Below, piece by piece: positions 22,656-33,770 of a stretch of 64,000 bases of DNA (position 1 is the first letter of the stretch; the number at the start of each line of letters is the position of its first letter). The notes under the pieces are model-generated. The model searched no databases and was not told the DNA's origin. It saw only the letters and a list, made by a program, of their open reading frames with translations. This stretch comes from Rutidosis leptorrhynchoides (lineage: Eukaryota > Streptophyta > Magnoliopsida > Asterales > Asteraceae): positions 15,848,001 to 15,912,000 of the forward strand of contig NC_092338.1 in assembly GCF_046630445.1 (NCBI RefSeq), in the 5' to 3' direction. The translations under genes were made by a program, and so were the position numbers.

Positions 22656-24891
22656 CTTTTCACCTGGCAATAAACTTGGCGAGGGTGGATTTGGACCGGT
22701 TTATAAGGTAGTATAAAAAAACTTGCATCTTCATTAATTATGTAGAGAATAAAAAAATGGGTTAAAGGTACTATATATTTTCTCAAATGTCCCGATGTAG
22801 CCTATATACCCATTTTTGTCTCACTGTCGGCTATATACTTCAAAAAGTTAATAATATAAACGATTATACTTTTTTAACCTTCAACCAAAAAAGTTGATGT
22901 CGTGTCATCATATTTATTAGTTTACATTGGAACAAAAAATGAAACTATATAGGCTACATTGGAACAAAAGAGAAACTATAATACCTTTAAAAAAACAAAA
23001 AATGACACGTAATTATTTTGACTGGATGTACCGGTAATTGGTAACCAATTGTTGACATGAGAACACTTTTTGAAAGTATATAGCCGACAGTGAGACGAAG
23101 ATGGACATATAGCCTACATCGGGACATTTGACAAAGTATATAGCCTATTTGTAGCTTTAACCCTAAAAAATGAAAAGGTAAGTGCAATGTAAGCATGTAT
23201 CTGTTTACAATGTAAGAAATGGAAGTCACCTTTGCAGTTTCGTATAGTTTTTGACGTTAGAATATGTAAATCTCCAGGGTGTGCTAGAAGAAGGGCAAGA
23301 GATTGCAGTTAAGGGTCTTTCTAGAAGTTCGAGTCAAGGACTAGACGAGTTCAAGAATGAAGTCATCTGCATTTCAAAACTACAACATCGAAATCTCGTG
23401 AAACTTCTTGGTTGTTGCATACAGGGAGATGAGAAGCTGCTGATCTACGAGTACATGCCAAATAGAAGCTTAGACTCATTTATTTTTTGTCAGAATCAGT
23501 TATAAAGATTACATAATTTTGAATATAAGCAATAAATAACAAAACGAGTATGTTGGGCGTGCAGAGAAAACACTCAGTGTACTTCTGGATTGGAGAAAGC
23601 GGTACAACATTATTATAGGAATTGCTCGAGGACTTGTTTACCTGCATCAAGATTCGCGATTAAGAATCATCCGTAGAGATCTTAAAGCTAGCAACATTTT
23701 ACTTGATCAAGATATGAATCCAAAAATATCAGACTTTGGTATAGCTAGAAGGTTTGGAGGAAACGAAATAGAAGCCAACACAGAACGAGTCGTTGGAACA
23801 TAGTAAACCATATAAACAACCTATTTCTTAATTTATTTTTACTGAATTTATTTATCAGTTCGCTCATATTCGATTACACTGCTTGCAGTGGTTACATGTC
23901 TCCAAGAGTACGCACTAGATGGTTTATTCTCAAAAAAATCGGATGTATTCAGCTTTGGCGTGTTGCTGCTAGAAATTGTGAGTGGGAAGAAGAATAGAGG
24001 GTTCATCCAACCTGGGCACGACAATAATCTAATTGGACATGTAAGTCCATTATTCAAAAGTATACTTGGCAAACGGGTCAGGTTGGGTCGGTTTAGGTAA
24101 CGGGTCAAAACAGTTATGGGTTGAAATGGGTCATTGGCCATGTTAAGAAAATAAAGATTGAATGCTGTTAATGAATACTTGATCAGTTTTTATTACTTAA
24201 CTGAATTGAGATTTTACAATTGCTATTAGCTTTCTTTTATACATCAAATATCTAACAACTAATTCTATATTGAGGTAAGGATCCAAATCACTTTTGGAAC
24301 CACCTTGATAAAAAAGGAAAGCTGCTTGTTGGTTCTGATCTTTTAGCCGTTTGGATGTGCAGCCTCTATTTCGGGATATGATGAAACTGCTTTCTGATCC
24401 CAATAGTAAAATTACCTACAATGGTAATTTGACTTTTGTTTGACTCTGCTTGCTGTATTCTAACAGGCCAAACCGATCAAATTTTTAAAGGGTCCAAATG
24501 GTTCGGGTTGGGTAACAGGTCGAAACGGGTCATGGGTCAAATGGGTACACCTAATTACTTTTATACTCCGCGTTGTATTCAGGCGTGGATTCTCTATAAC
24601 GAAGGAAGGTCAATGGAATTACTCGATGCAGATTTAGTCGAATCGTGTCATCCACCCGAAGTGTTAAGATCAATAGAAGTAGGGTTGTTATGTGTTCAAC
24701 AAAATGCAGGAGACGGACCAGACATGCCATCTGTAATTATGATGTTGGGCGGTGAAGGTACGTTGCGGCAACCTAAGCAACCAGCGTTTTTTACGGAGAG
24801 GGACGAGTTATTTGTTTCTGCATTCTCTTCAAGTAGTCATTCAACAAGTTGGATCAACGAGTTAACTATCACAGATGTGGCTCCTCGATAA
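22656..24891 (+). pseudogene. Receptor-kinase pseudogene, kinase-domain exons 3-7
   Basis: 22656-22707 encodes the P-loop LGEGGFGPVYK. 23278-23488 encodes the ATP-binding lysine (EIAVKGL) and [25 protein letters not shown]. 23565-23802 holds the catalytic loop, where the usual [10 protein letters not shown] reads [10 protein letters not shown], then ISDFGIA. 23889-24040 covers the activation-segment SPEYA region with one extra base, so the frame is lost there, then [16 protein letters not shown]. 24583-24891 encodes the C-lobe end (LLCVQQNAGDGPDMPSV) and the tail TDVAPR with its stop. Splice sites are kept, apart from a weak GTCAGA donor after 23488. Confidence 0.92.
22759..23164. mobile_element. 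MITE in kinase pseudogene intron 3, 406 bp
   Basis: Terminal inverted repeats of about 90 bp: the left end starts GGGTTAAAGGTAC and contains AAATGTCCCGATGTAGCC and GTCTCACTGTCGGCTATATA; the right end mirrors these. Flanked by AAAAAAT on both sides, though that lies in A runs and is weak as a target duplication. No coding sequence. The superfamily is uncertain, possibly Mutator-like. Confidence 0.8.
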
Positions 24892-25084
24892 AAAGCAAGT
24901 ATAGTACTTCTACAGTGCAGGATCATTGTTTCAAAAATGGAATTTACAATTCAAAAATGTGTTCAATAAGTATTTTATTTGTAAATTTGACATTTACAAA
25001 GAAACATTTAATGGACATTTATTCATATGCTGATATATCCTGTATAAATTGTGTAAAAATATGTATAAATGGGGAAAAAAAAGT

Positions 25085-28000
25085 CTATCTGGGTTGCAAA
25101 TATGTGACAGTTAAGTGGTTGGATGAGCTCAAATCGGCATTACTCGATGAAGATTCTGCATCTTGTGGTCGTCTTCGTTCTGTATAAAAACCAGGTTGTC
25201 TAGGTTCAGGCAATGGAATATCACTGCTTAGCATCAGAACAACCAACGGCATGTCGGGCCTGTCTTCGGGATACTTTTGCACGCATAACAAACCAATATG
25301 AATCGCTCTTTTAACTTCCTGTTGCACATACGAGCTCTCGACAGTTACATCAATCAGTTCCAGTTGCTTCCCCTGTTTGTACAGCCTCCATGCCTGAACA
25401 ATAGGTGTCATGTTAATACATAATAACAAAAGATATATCAAATTATGAAAATTAAAAGCTTGAAACTTACATGTCCAAGAAGATTGAGATCGTGATTGGC
25501 ATGGCGAAAACCTCGATTTTTCTTTCCGCTTACTATCTCAAGAACCAATACACCGAAGCTGAAGACATCGGATTTGGTTGAGTAAATTCCATCAATTGTA
25601 TACTCAGGAGCCATGTAGCCACTGCATGAAATTAATTAATTATTTTAGTGTGATTGAAGTTGAGTTTTTTGGTTAATGTTGAAAAATATATGAGGTGGTA
25701 GCCGAGGGCGATTCTGGCTTTCCCACTAGGTAGAACGGAAGGTCAGGAGTCCGAAAAACCATGTTGCATCTAAAAAAAACCTTTGTGGCCACGTAGATTC
25801 ACCATGCACGACTTTGGGCAGCCTGCAAAGCAGGTTGTTGCCTCGAGATTAGTGAGCTTGCAAAGTGAGTCGAAAACTCGGGCCCGAAAGAGAAGCAAAA
25901 GAAAAAATGTTGATATATATGAATGCTTACTAGGTTCCCATTACTCTTCTTGTATTTGCTCTGGTGTCACTTCCTTCCAAACTTCTCGCCAAACCGAAAT
26001 CCGATATTCTTGGATTCATTTCTTTATCGAGTAATATATTGCTAGCTTTTAGATCTCGATGAATTATTCTTAGTCTCGAGTCTTGATGCAGATATAAAAG
26101 CCCCCTTGCGATCCCAATAATAATGTTGGCGCACGTTGACCAGTCAAGTGAATTTCTCTTTTGTTCATCTGCAGATTACTATACGTTAATTCTCAATGAT
26201 ATGTGATAAGTATAGATATATAAAAGGTTTTATTGTGTGATAAGAAACATACCAAAAATGAATGAATTTAAGCTTTTATTGGGCATGTATTCATAGATCA
26301 ACATTCTCTCATCGTCATCAACACAGCATCCTAAAAGCTTCACAAGGTTTCGGTGCTGAAGTTTAGCAATACATTTAACCTCATTTTGAAACTCACCTAT
26401 TCCTTGTTTTGATTTTCTCGAGTGCCTCTTCACAGCGATATCTTTGCCTTCCTCCAAAACTCCCTGCAAATTATTAACCATATGTTAATGTTAATAAATA
26501 TAATATAAGTTTCAATTAGTTTATCATTAATATTAATATTACCTTGTAAACAGGCCCGTAACCACCTTCTCCGAGCTTGCAGTTATCTGAAAAGTTGTTC
26601 GTTGCAATGGATATGGTGTTGAAGTCAAACAACGGCAACTCCCAATCTTCATCCCCGTTCTCATTGGCAAATTTATTTTCATGACCAATGCTATTTACTC
26701 CTATAATAAACACAGGATGAAAATTGTAACTTAAATTTAAGTACTGATTAATGCATAAAGGTCTTGGATATGGCAGAAGCATTACCATTCTTCTTCTGCC
26801 TCCTCCTTCTGCAAACAAACAGCGAAATGCCTACTAATGTAATCACTGCCACCGTTATAGGAATGACTATAGCTATCACTCTTTGCTTTGCTTTAGCTTT
26901 ATCATCTGTACATAACATTAAAATGAATATACTGTATAACTGGCCCTCTGGCGGCCCCTACTTACCCATCATACGGTCAATAGGGGTGTTTAGGGTTGGG
27001 GAAAGACCGAGGAACCTAACCGAAAATGAAGAATCGAACCAAACCCGAACTGAACGATTCCAAACCAAGCAATTTTGGTCCGGTCCTCGGTCCACATGTT
27101 TCCAGATTTTCAGTCCGGACTGGACCGAACCCGAAAATAACACTAAAATTACAGTGTTGTATTGTATAACCCGTTAAAGCATGTTTAGTGGTGTATGGAT
27201 AATTTCTAGTGGTGTACGAATCACTCCCCATTTATTTATTTACTTATTATGAATGGGAGTATTTCTGGTTATGCTGGTCAAATTCAAAACAAATATATTG
27301 TTGAAACTAGAAAAAAAATGTTATCTTGTTTGTCACTCTAATTTTAAATTAAAGTTTGAAATTTTGGACAAAAAGTGTTTTGGGTCAACGCGACCCGTTT
27401 TACCCAATACAGAAAGTACTGGTTTTAACCCAGTATCCGACCCACCAATTTATTAATCTATTTCTTCAAAATACAATAGAGTTTGATCTTACTCAATTCT
27501 GAAGCAGCCATCCTTACAAAGATATCTTGGCCATCTGCAGAATACATCCTAATATCAACCAAATCATCAAACCATATCAAACATCCCCTTCCTGTACTTA
27601 TATCCAAATTTGTATAAGCTGTACAGTTACACTTCCTCAAACATTCAACCTTACATTCTTCAAGATTCATACTCTCATTAAACCAAGTCTTCCTTGTATC
27701 AGGCACCTTCACACCTGATTGCATCACAAACCCGTCTCCACCCGCACAATTCAACTCGGTTTTCCTCACACACCCGTTCGACCAATCAGCTCGTCCCCAC
27801 TCATCCAGAAACCTCGGTTCAAACCCTCGCAAACACCCACAAGCAGGAGAATCATTAATGTTACAAATACCATACGGACCGCATAATCCAAATCGGTCAC
27901 AGTTGTCCATCTGTCCAGTCACATAAAGCCTCCATTCTAACGTCCGTTCGATCCAGATAAACCGCTGTATGATGCCATCTGTACTTAAAATCATCCTGGA

Positions 28001-28768
28001 CACAACAGAATTATTAACAAGCTCGTACTTATAATAAAGTTCTTCTTTATTATACTCAAACCCAAATGTATAAATATCATTCGGTTTCAAATTCGGCATC
28101 CCGCTAAACCGCAACCCGTTCCATGGCCCAGAACTATACTGCAAGACAGAACCTTTTCTCAACAGAATTTGTGGGTATCCATTAGAATCAAACCGATTTG
28201 TATACTCGCCAGGTGTCGGATCATCCGAATGTTTCCATGATGTTAAATACTTATCAAGTCCTTTAACAAAATCCTTCCCAAATTTCATGCTTGGTAAGAA
28301 TGTATCACCCGGGTAATCGAAACTTTGCCATAAGTAATTATCAAGATCACGATTATTTTCATTTCTAATAACAAGATTCCCTGTATCCAGAAGTTGTGCT
28401 ACTGGATTATTTTCGCTTATCGATGTGTTAGACGACCAAACTAAGGAATTTGTACCATTAATGAGCATCAAAACTCCTTCATTATCAAGTAATAATACAC
28501 CTGAAGTGTCGGCAATTGGTGTTTCTCTGTTGGCAACCCATACAACTGTCATAACTGATATTTTGTTGTACCATATTCCAAAATACCGGTTTCTTGAAAC
28601 AGTACTAGGACTGAAAAAACCCATAACGAAGGTTTCGTCGTCTGAAATAATGGTTTGGCCATCAGTTATGTTTTGGTTTGGTGTAATGGTGCTTATTGCT
28701 GTCGAGTTTAAGAAGAAAGAAAAAATGGTGAAGACAAATAGGAACAAGGAAAATATTTTTATTTTCAT
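25085..28768 (-). CDS. G-type lectin S-receptor-like serine/threonine-protein kinase, complete, 7 exons
   Basis: Exons (minus): 28768-27493, 26905-26786, 26700-26543, 26463-26253, 26168-25931, 25621-25471, 25393-25085. They add to 2463 nt, 820 residues, with GT/AG at every junction. Domains: signal peptide about 1-24; bulb-type lectin ([42 protein letters not shown]); S-locus domain ([20 protein letters not shown]); PAN domain ([24 protein letters not shown]); transmembrane helix about 434-457; kinase with P-loop near 508-514, Lys530, HRD 625-627 and DFG 645-647, all canonical. The RD arginine is present, so an active kinase is likely. The family senses cell-surface cues; some members act in immunity or self-incompatibility, but the ligand here is unknown. 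It lies tail to tail with the pseudogene. Intron 5 contains a SINE-like insertion. Confidence 0.95.
25683..25905 (+). mobile_element. SINE-like insertion in intron 5 of the receptor kinase
   Basis: A 223-bp segment flanked by AATGTTGA (25675-25682 and 25906-25913), ending A-rich (AAGCAAAAGAAAA). Near its start are GGTGGTAGCCGAGGGC (A-box-like) and AAGGTCAGGAGTCCGA (degenerate B-box), echoing the SINE at 4716. The open frame at 25783-26034 comes from this insertion plus antisense exon sequence and is not a gene. Confidence 0.55.
26906..27492. other. Intron 1 of the receptor kinase with a possible hAT-like remnant
   Basis: Longest intron of the gene (587 bp). It contains TAGGGGTGTTTAGGG (about 26983-26997) followed by repeated GAACC/CCGAAC motifs (about 27008-27135), the pattern left by some plant hAT-type MITEs, but no matching right end or duplication was found. 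Confidence 0.4.
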
Positions 28769-29144
28769 ATTGATTGATAGGCAGGTGATGAAGCATTTGT
28801 CACAAATGTTTGTAGCTATGTAGTTTAAAAAGTTGACTCCGTAAGATTAGTTGTTTACCATAATTGCCCCTCAAAATTAAGCAAAAGATTAGTATCCTTA
28901 TATTCCTTAATCTATCTTTGTTAGTGATTTTAAACCCACGTCGAGTTGTCTTTTATAATTTAATGGAAGGTTTGTATTCCCATGATCAAAGATATGTATA
29001 CATATATACATGTAATTAACTTATGCTATAATTACGTAAAAGATATTTACAAGATAATCTATAGATATGATATATCTCTAATATATGATATACGATATTT
29101 TCCTTTCACGCGTTTTTAAAAGCCCAAAACTGAATTAAGATAGT
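28769..29144. promoter_or_regulatory. Upstream region of the intact receptor kinase
   Basis: Non-coding, AT-rich. Directly upstream of the start codon it contains one WRKY-type core TTGACT (about 28832-28837 on plus). No clear TATA box could be chosen. Confidence 0.35.
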
Positions 29145-30243
29145 AGAAAAAATTACGCCATTGGTACCTGTGGTTTGTATTAACTTGCATCACAACACCT
29201 AAACTAATTTTTTTGCGTTATTGGTACCCAGGGTTTCATCTTATAACATTCTTGGTACCCATACAAAACGGACGTTAGTATATGGGGTTAACCCCTCACA
29301 TGTGCCACACATGTGAGGGTATTTTCGTCCAAACAGAAATTGTCTTGTCAAACATTGCCTAACTTGCCAAACATGAGCAGATTCAAAAAACTATTACATT
29401 AACTTGAAATTTAACTGCACATGTACAAACATGGCCATTTTACTTGTACCAAAATACATGTACAAATAGTCTTGACTTTAAATCACCAAATGGGTCAGAT
29501 TGTTAAAGCATACTACAAAGGTAGTAATTTTAACCCATTTTGACTTTAAATCACAAAATGAGTCAGATTGTTAAACTCACTTTCATGATGTTCCGCCCAT
29601 GGGCTCAGATTATGTGCAAACTAAGATTATGTGGGAGACTAAAAACATAGCACAATATAAAAATCAATTAAACAATCGGATCTTACAAGCGTCCAAAATT
29701 CTGTGGGAGGGCCTCACCAATTAAACCAACGAAAATAGACTCAATTATCGCCAAATTTATACTACTGACCTTGAATATAAGGAGGGCCACCGCCCTCTTT
29801 TACCTTCATGATGTTCCGCCCATGGGCTCGTGCACTTGCGTTAATCCCCAAGTACAGATGAAGTGGCTGGACACAACGAATTATAGCTGCTCTTCCACAA
29901 AAGTGATCAACCTTTGTGACGATATGGGTGTTTAATTTAACTAGAGACTGGTGTGGATTAAATTGAATTAGGGTTTAAGCGAATATGATTTTACATGAAT
30001 TGGGGACCCAAGCAATTGACTGATATATGAATTTAAATGCAAGACAATTTTTGTTAGGACGAAAATACCCTCACATGCGTGGCACATGTGAGGGGTTAAC
30101 CCTCATAAACTAACGTCCATTTTGTATGGGTATCAAGAATGTTATAAGATGAAACCCTGGGTACCAACGACGTAAAAAAAATAGTTTAGGTGTTGTGATG
30201 CAAGTCAGTACAAACTACAGGTACCAACGGCGTAATTTTTTCT
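29145..30243. mobile_element. Foldback DNA element, about 1.1 kb, long terminal inverted repeats
   Basis: Left arm (29145 to about 29330) and right arm (about 30058-30243) are inverted copies: AGAAAAAATTACGCC at the left edge mirrors GGCGTAATTTTTTCT at the right, and GGACGAAAATACCCTCACAT at the inner right edge mirrors the inner left. The middle holds two internal direct repeats (TTCATGATGTTCCGCCCATG at about 29583 and 29806; GACTTTAAATCAC at about 29472 and 29541). No transposase frame, and no clear target duplication was found. Confidence 0.8.
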
Positions 30244-31600
30244 TTCACAAATATGAACATGTCAATTATGAAAGGTACGAGGCTTTGTATATTTTCTCAA
30301 ATGCTCAAAAATTGAATGATTCAAACTTAATTTAAACCACAAAAGCTCATTTCATTCAAGTCATTTGACTTTTCGGAGTCCACGGTTTGACTTTCACATC
30401 AAGCAAAAGGACTTTATGACAATTGTCACAAATAAAATATTGGCACAATAATTTCGCAAAGACTTGTGTAGTATCAGTATTGCATTTTTAAAGTTAACCA
30501 GCTTAGCATCACAGTCTCTACTAGTCTTTTTCGTTTCCCTCTAGACGTAAACCTATAATATAAGAGGATCCCTGCAATGTACGCCACATTGTGGTTTTGC
30601 ATTTAGAGTTACGAGTTAATGACTTAAAAAATCTACATGTCTGTATCACCTTGAATTTTCAAAGATAGCATGTTTGGCAAAATTAACTTGTAGAGTTATA
30701 TGTTTTAGGTTAGCTTTTTATATGTATGTAGGTGTTTGAAAGATGAGCCGGAACTATTAAAATATAGAGTAAAATAACAAAAAAAAAACTAGTAGTTTTT
30801 TCTCAAACGCTACTTCAATTAGCATTTTCGCTCTGTCTAAAAGCTTTAAGCTCTTTAAATCAAATGAAGTTTTTTTTATTAATTGGAGCTTTAATATAAA
30901 AGCTAGAAGCTCCTAAAAGATTTAAAAAAATATAAAATTAAAGCAAACACGCCCGGAAATTATAACGAGGAAAACATGTCCAAATCTTGATAGTAAATGG
31001 GTGACTGTATGACTTCTAATGATCATATCAATCTTCATTTTTGTGTATAATCTATAATCTATTTGACTACCATATTAGTATTTCCATGTAGTACCATTTC
31101 TATTAGAGAAACTTACTGCTACTTGTAATATGCCAGCTCATATTTGACTAAAAACATGGAAAGTTAACACTCTCTACTCTCTAGAGCACGAGTTGTTACG
31201 GATCAAATCCGCTACTAGCATTGTAAATGAATATCAAATCTCAACAACCCCAAGGCAATGGTTCATTTCAGTAAGAGATGAACAGGTAACCTAAACAAAT
31301 AATGAAGAAAATGTCCCAATCATAGAACCCCTCGTCTCTTTTGTGAAGGATTGGATGCATGCAGATTGCAGACTAGTTGAACCGGCATAAGAATTATAAA
31401 ACGCTTGTGGGGTACATAATTAACACATAGTTATATTACATTATGTCACATTGTCATACAGAATCCAGCTACACAACTGGTAATCACAAGACATGCTGAT
31501 TATAAAACTAGCGCCAGTTATTCTACCTCAAGACAAATTGCATGTATCATACCCAAATTCAAACAGAGGGGGAAAGAAAAAAAATTGACTACTTAATTTG
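30244..31600. other. Intergenic, with a possible small MITE at 30668-30956
   Basis: No gene seen. GCATGTTTGGCAAAATTAAC near 30668 and AAAGCAAACACGCCC near 30942 form an imperfect inverted pair typical of small plant hAT or Mutator MITEs (TGTTTGG/CCAAACA ends). Support is weak, with no clear duplication. Confidence 0.35.
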
Positions 31601-32815
31601 ACACTCTGCAGACTGCCCTTCTGATCATCCTGCATGTTGTAAATAAAAAGAAGTTACTTTTATCCAAAAGATTTAAAATTTTTTAAAATTGGTTAGTGTC
31701 AAAGACAAATTTAATAAATTAAAATTTTAAACTATTTTGGATTTTAGCTAGTTGTCCCGTTAGACAAAACATAACTCCTTGAATCGACACATTCATAAAG
31801 AAATAGGTCAAATATGCCACTTACAAATGCAATAAACTTCTAGTTGTGTGAATCTCTTACCTTTAAACGGAAAATTCACATGAGACCATTCCATCAATGC
31901 TCCTGCAAATACATATAACCAGAAAGTAAGAAAAGCAATCATATAAGGTAACCAAACAGCACCTCCAAACCTGGCTTTCAACAAAATTACAGTAACAGAT
32001 TGTGTGCATACTTAAACAGAATCTCAATAGCTTTAGAACAAACTTTCTAATCAATGAAAATATGACATCAAGGTAAGCTTCGATATCAAGTTTTGCATGT
32101 ATATGAACCAGGTAGCTGATTATCACGCTAGCAAAACTATACTCATCAAGAGAAACTAATGACAGCAATGTTAAAAAATTAAAGCTAGACTAGAATGCAC
32201 ATGCTTTTAGTTTTATATAGTAAGTGGCAACTTTGATCAACTAAAATCATTGTTCTTATAGACAGGTGCATACCCAAGTAACGTAAATAGCATTTGATTT
32301 CTACTTGTTTCGCCATTCGTGCACATGACATAGTTCCCTTTTCTGTTGCAGAATAAAACACTGGCATACTCTAAATCCATCACCCACAAATTGGAATATA
32401 TATAATGGTAGCTCAAGTAAACTTAGATAACTAGTAACAAAAAGTACACAAGTGATGACTAATGAGTATAACTAATAAGGCCCCCGAAGCTGAAAATTCA
32501 AGAACCAAGCCGCAAAGCAGATAACCGCCTACCACAATCTTTGACACCGACAAGTTGCATTAATAAGTTTCTGACAACTAACCAAACAAATAATTAAACA
32601 TTTTTTTACCCCTAAAAATGTACCCAAATAAGTATAAATTAAGCATCTCATAAACATCCCAAATGGAATACCTATCTTAAAGCACTAGTCTTAGTTATCC
32701 AATTTCAACATAACCTAATTAATTGCATTCAATTACAGTTATGCAAGCTTATAAACACATCTGATTACAACCATAAAGTGAATACTGAAGAAAGAAAAAA
32801 AAATAAGCCAAAGTA
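31601..32815. other. Downstream region of the stress-protein gene
   Basis: AT-rich sequence in which only short open frames on the minus strand occur (31863-32168, 32185-32367), none with a recognisable domain. It probably includes the 3' UTR of the universal stress protein, possibly with introns; a further small 3' exon cannot be excluded. Confidence 0.35.
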
Positions 32816-33532
32816 CTAACACTTTTTCTCATCAGTTGCATCATGAAACTCAGATTCATCATCTTCATCATCAGTAGTAGCAACTGAAACAACAGGTTCA
32901 ACAGCTGCAGCACCAGCATCCTTTTCATCAGGATACCTAACAACAACAACTGGGCATACACAATGACGCACACAGTAATCACTAACACTTCCAAGCCTTC
33001 CATCACTCCCTCGTTTCGTCGCACCAAAACCTCGGCTTCCCATAATCACAGCACTTAACCCTAACCTCTCAACTTCCAAACAAAGCCTCTCTTTCATATC
33101 ATGATCTTTAACGATATGGATTTTATACGGTATATGCGCGTCCACAAGAGGCTGTGCTAAGTCAGCAGATTTAGTAGTTGTGAAAGTATCAAAATCATCT
33201 TCTAGTTTCGACTTCGTGTCTTCATTATCAGTGTCAACGATGGAAAGGTCAACGGAACCCCAATCGGCACCATACAAAACGGATGTAGGACGGACGTGGA
33301 TGAGAATCACGGCGTCGCCGGGACGAAGGTACTGATGGACGGCCCATTTGACGGCGAAAGCGCTTTCGTCGCTGAGATCAACGGCGATTCCGATACGGCG
33401 TTGGGCGCCGGCGGTGGGGGTTTCGGTGGTGGAAGGATTGGCAGTTGGGCGGAAACGAGGTGAAGATGATTTGACTTTGATGGCGGCGAGCGATGGTAGG
33501 TCGGAATCCGGTAGGGTTTTTGAGGGTTGCAT
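32816..33532 (-). CDS. Universal stress protein, PHOS32-like, 238 aa
   Basis: Single open exon. The USP fold spans about residues 44-200: RRIGIAVDLSDESAFAVKWA (first strand and helix), DAVILIHVRPTSVLYGADWG, HIVKDHDMKERLCLEVERL, then the nucleotide-binding loop VIMGSRGFGATKRGSDGRLG and SVSDYCVRHCVCPVVVVR. That loop is the longer form seen in PHOS32/PHOS34 proteins. The N terminus has a Ser-Pro site (Ser24-Pro25 in KSSSPRF) resembling the MAP-kinase site known in PHOS32, so phosphorylation on pathogen or stress signals is a reasonable inference. The tail is acidic (DDEDDESEFHDATDEKKC). The start is the first Met, with the short Pro/Ser leader usual for the family. A minisatellite rich in TTGAC cores begins about 230 bp upstream. 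Confidence 0.93.
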   Translation of the reverse strand: MQPSKTLPDSDLPSLAAIKVKSSSPRFRPTANPSTTETPTAGAQRRIGIAVDLSDESAFAVKWAVHQYLRPGDAVILIHVRPTSVLYGADWGSVDLSIVDTDNEDTKSKLEDDFDTFTTTKSADLAQPLVDAHIPYKIHIVKDHDMKERLCLEVERLGLSAVIMGSRGFGATKRGSDGRLGSVSDYCVRHCVCPVVVVRYPDEKDAGAAAVEPVVSVATTDDEDDESEFHDATDEKKC

Positions 33533-33770
33533 TGTTGTTGAAATTAGGGCTTAGTTGTGATTGTTGACTGTAGGTTATAATTAGAGAATTCTGGGGGGAT
33601 CGGGTGGTGGTGTTTTTGGGGGTTTTAATTATGCGGAAAAAAGATACGTGAGTTTTCAAAGCAAATCACTTTCTCCTTGCCGATAAGTTTAATTGAACTT
33701 TGAACTTAAGAGTTTCTCATACAATATCAGTTTTACCTTAGTTTTTTAACTTTTGAATTTGATTCGGTGA
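33533..33770 (-). promoter_or_regulatory. Promoter and 5' UTR region of the stress-protein gene
   Basis: Short unique stretch between the start codon and the minisatellite. It contains TTGACT near 33564 on plus. No obvious TATA box. The minisatellite therefore occupies the rest of the upstream region. Confidence 0.45.

Larger units (their letters stand above)
5643..24891 (+). pseudogene. G-type lectin S-receptor-like serine/threonine kinase pseudogene, split by two LTR insertions
   Basis: Recognisable segments: 5643-5887 and 9158-10193 (exon 1), 10277-10426 (exon 2), 10539-10617 and 22656-22707 (exon 3), 23278-23488, 23565-23802, 23889-24040, 24583-24891 (exons 4-7). The family is a plasma-membrane receptor: signal peptide, bulb-type lectin, S-locus and PAN domains outside, kinase inside. 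Damage to the gene: a solo LTR in exon 1, an 8-bp frameshifting insertion at 9448-9455, an in-frame TAA at 10562-10564, a 12 kb Gypsy element in exon 3, HRD changed to RRD in the catalytic loop, and one extra base in exon 6 (152 instead of 151). Exons 4, 5 and 7 keep exactly the lengths of the intact paralogue (211, 238, 309). ATG 5643 is chosen because it starts the hydrophobic signal peptide. Clearly non-functional. Confidence 0.93.

Noticed and set aside
24050-24580. GGGTCA-rich blocks in the last intron of the kinase pseudogene as element ends
   Set aside because: The two blocks (about 24070-24135 and 24500-24545) are direct and loose, not inverted, with no duplication; likely ordinary intron sequence or an unresolvable remnant.
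28425-28823. 132-residue plus-strand frame over the receptor-kinase start
   Set aside because: Antisense to the signal peptide and lectin domain of a complete gene; no domain of its own.
32749-33027. Hydrophobic minus-strand frame overlapping the stress-protein gene
   Set aside because: It lies in another frame of a clearly coding exon, with runs of Leu and Met from the complement of the acidic tail.
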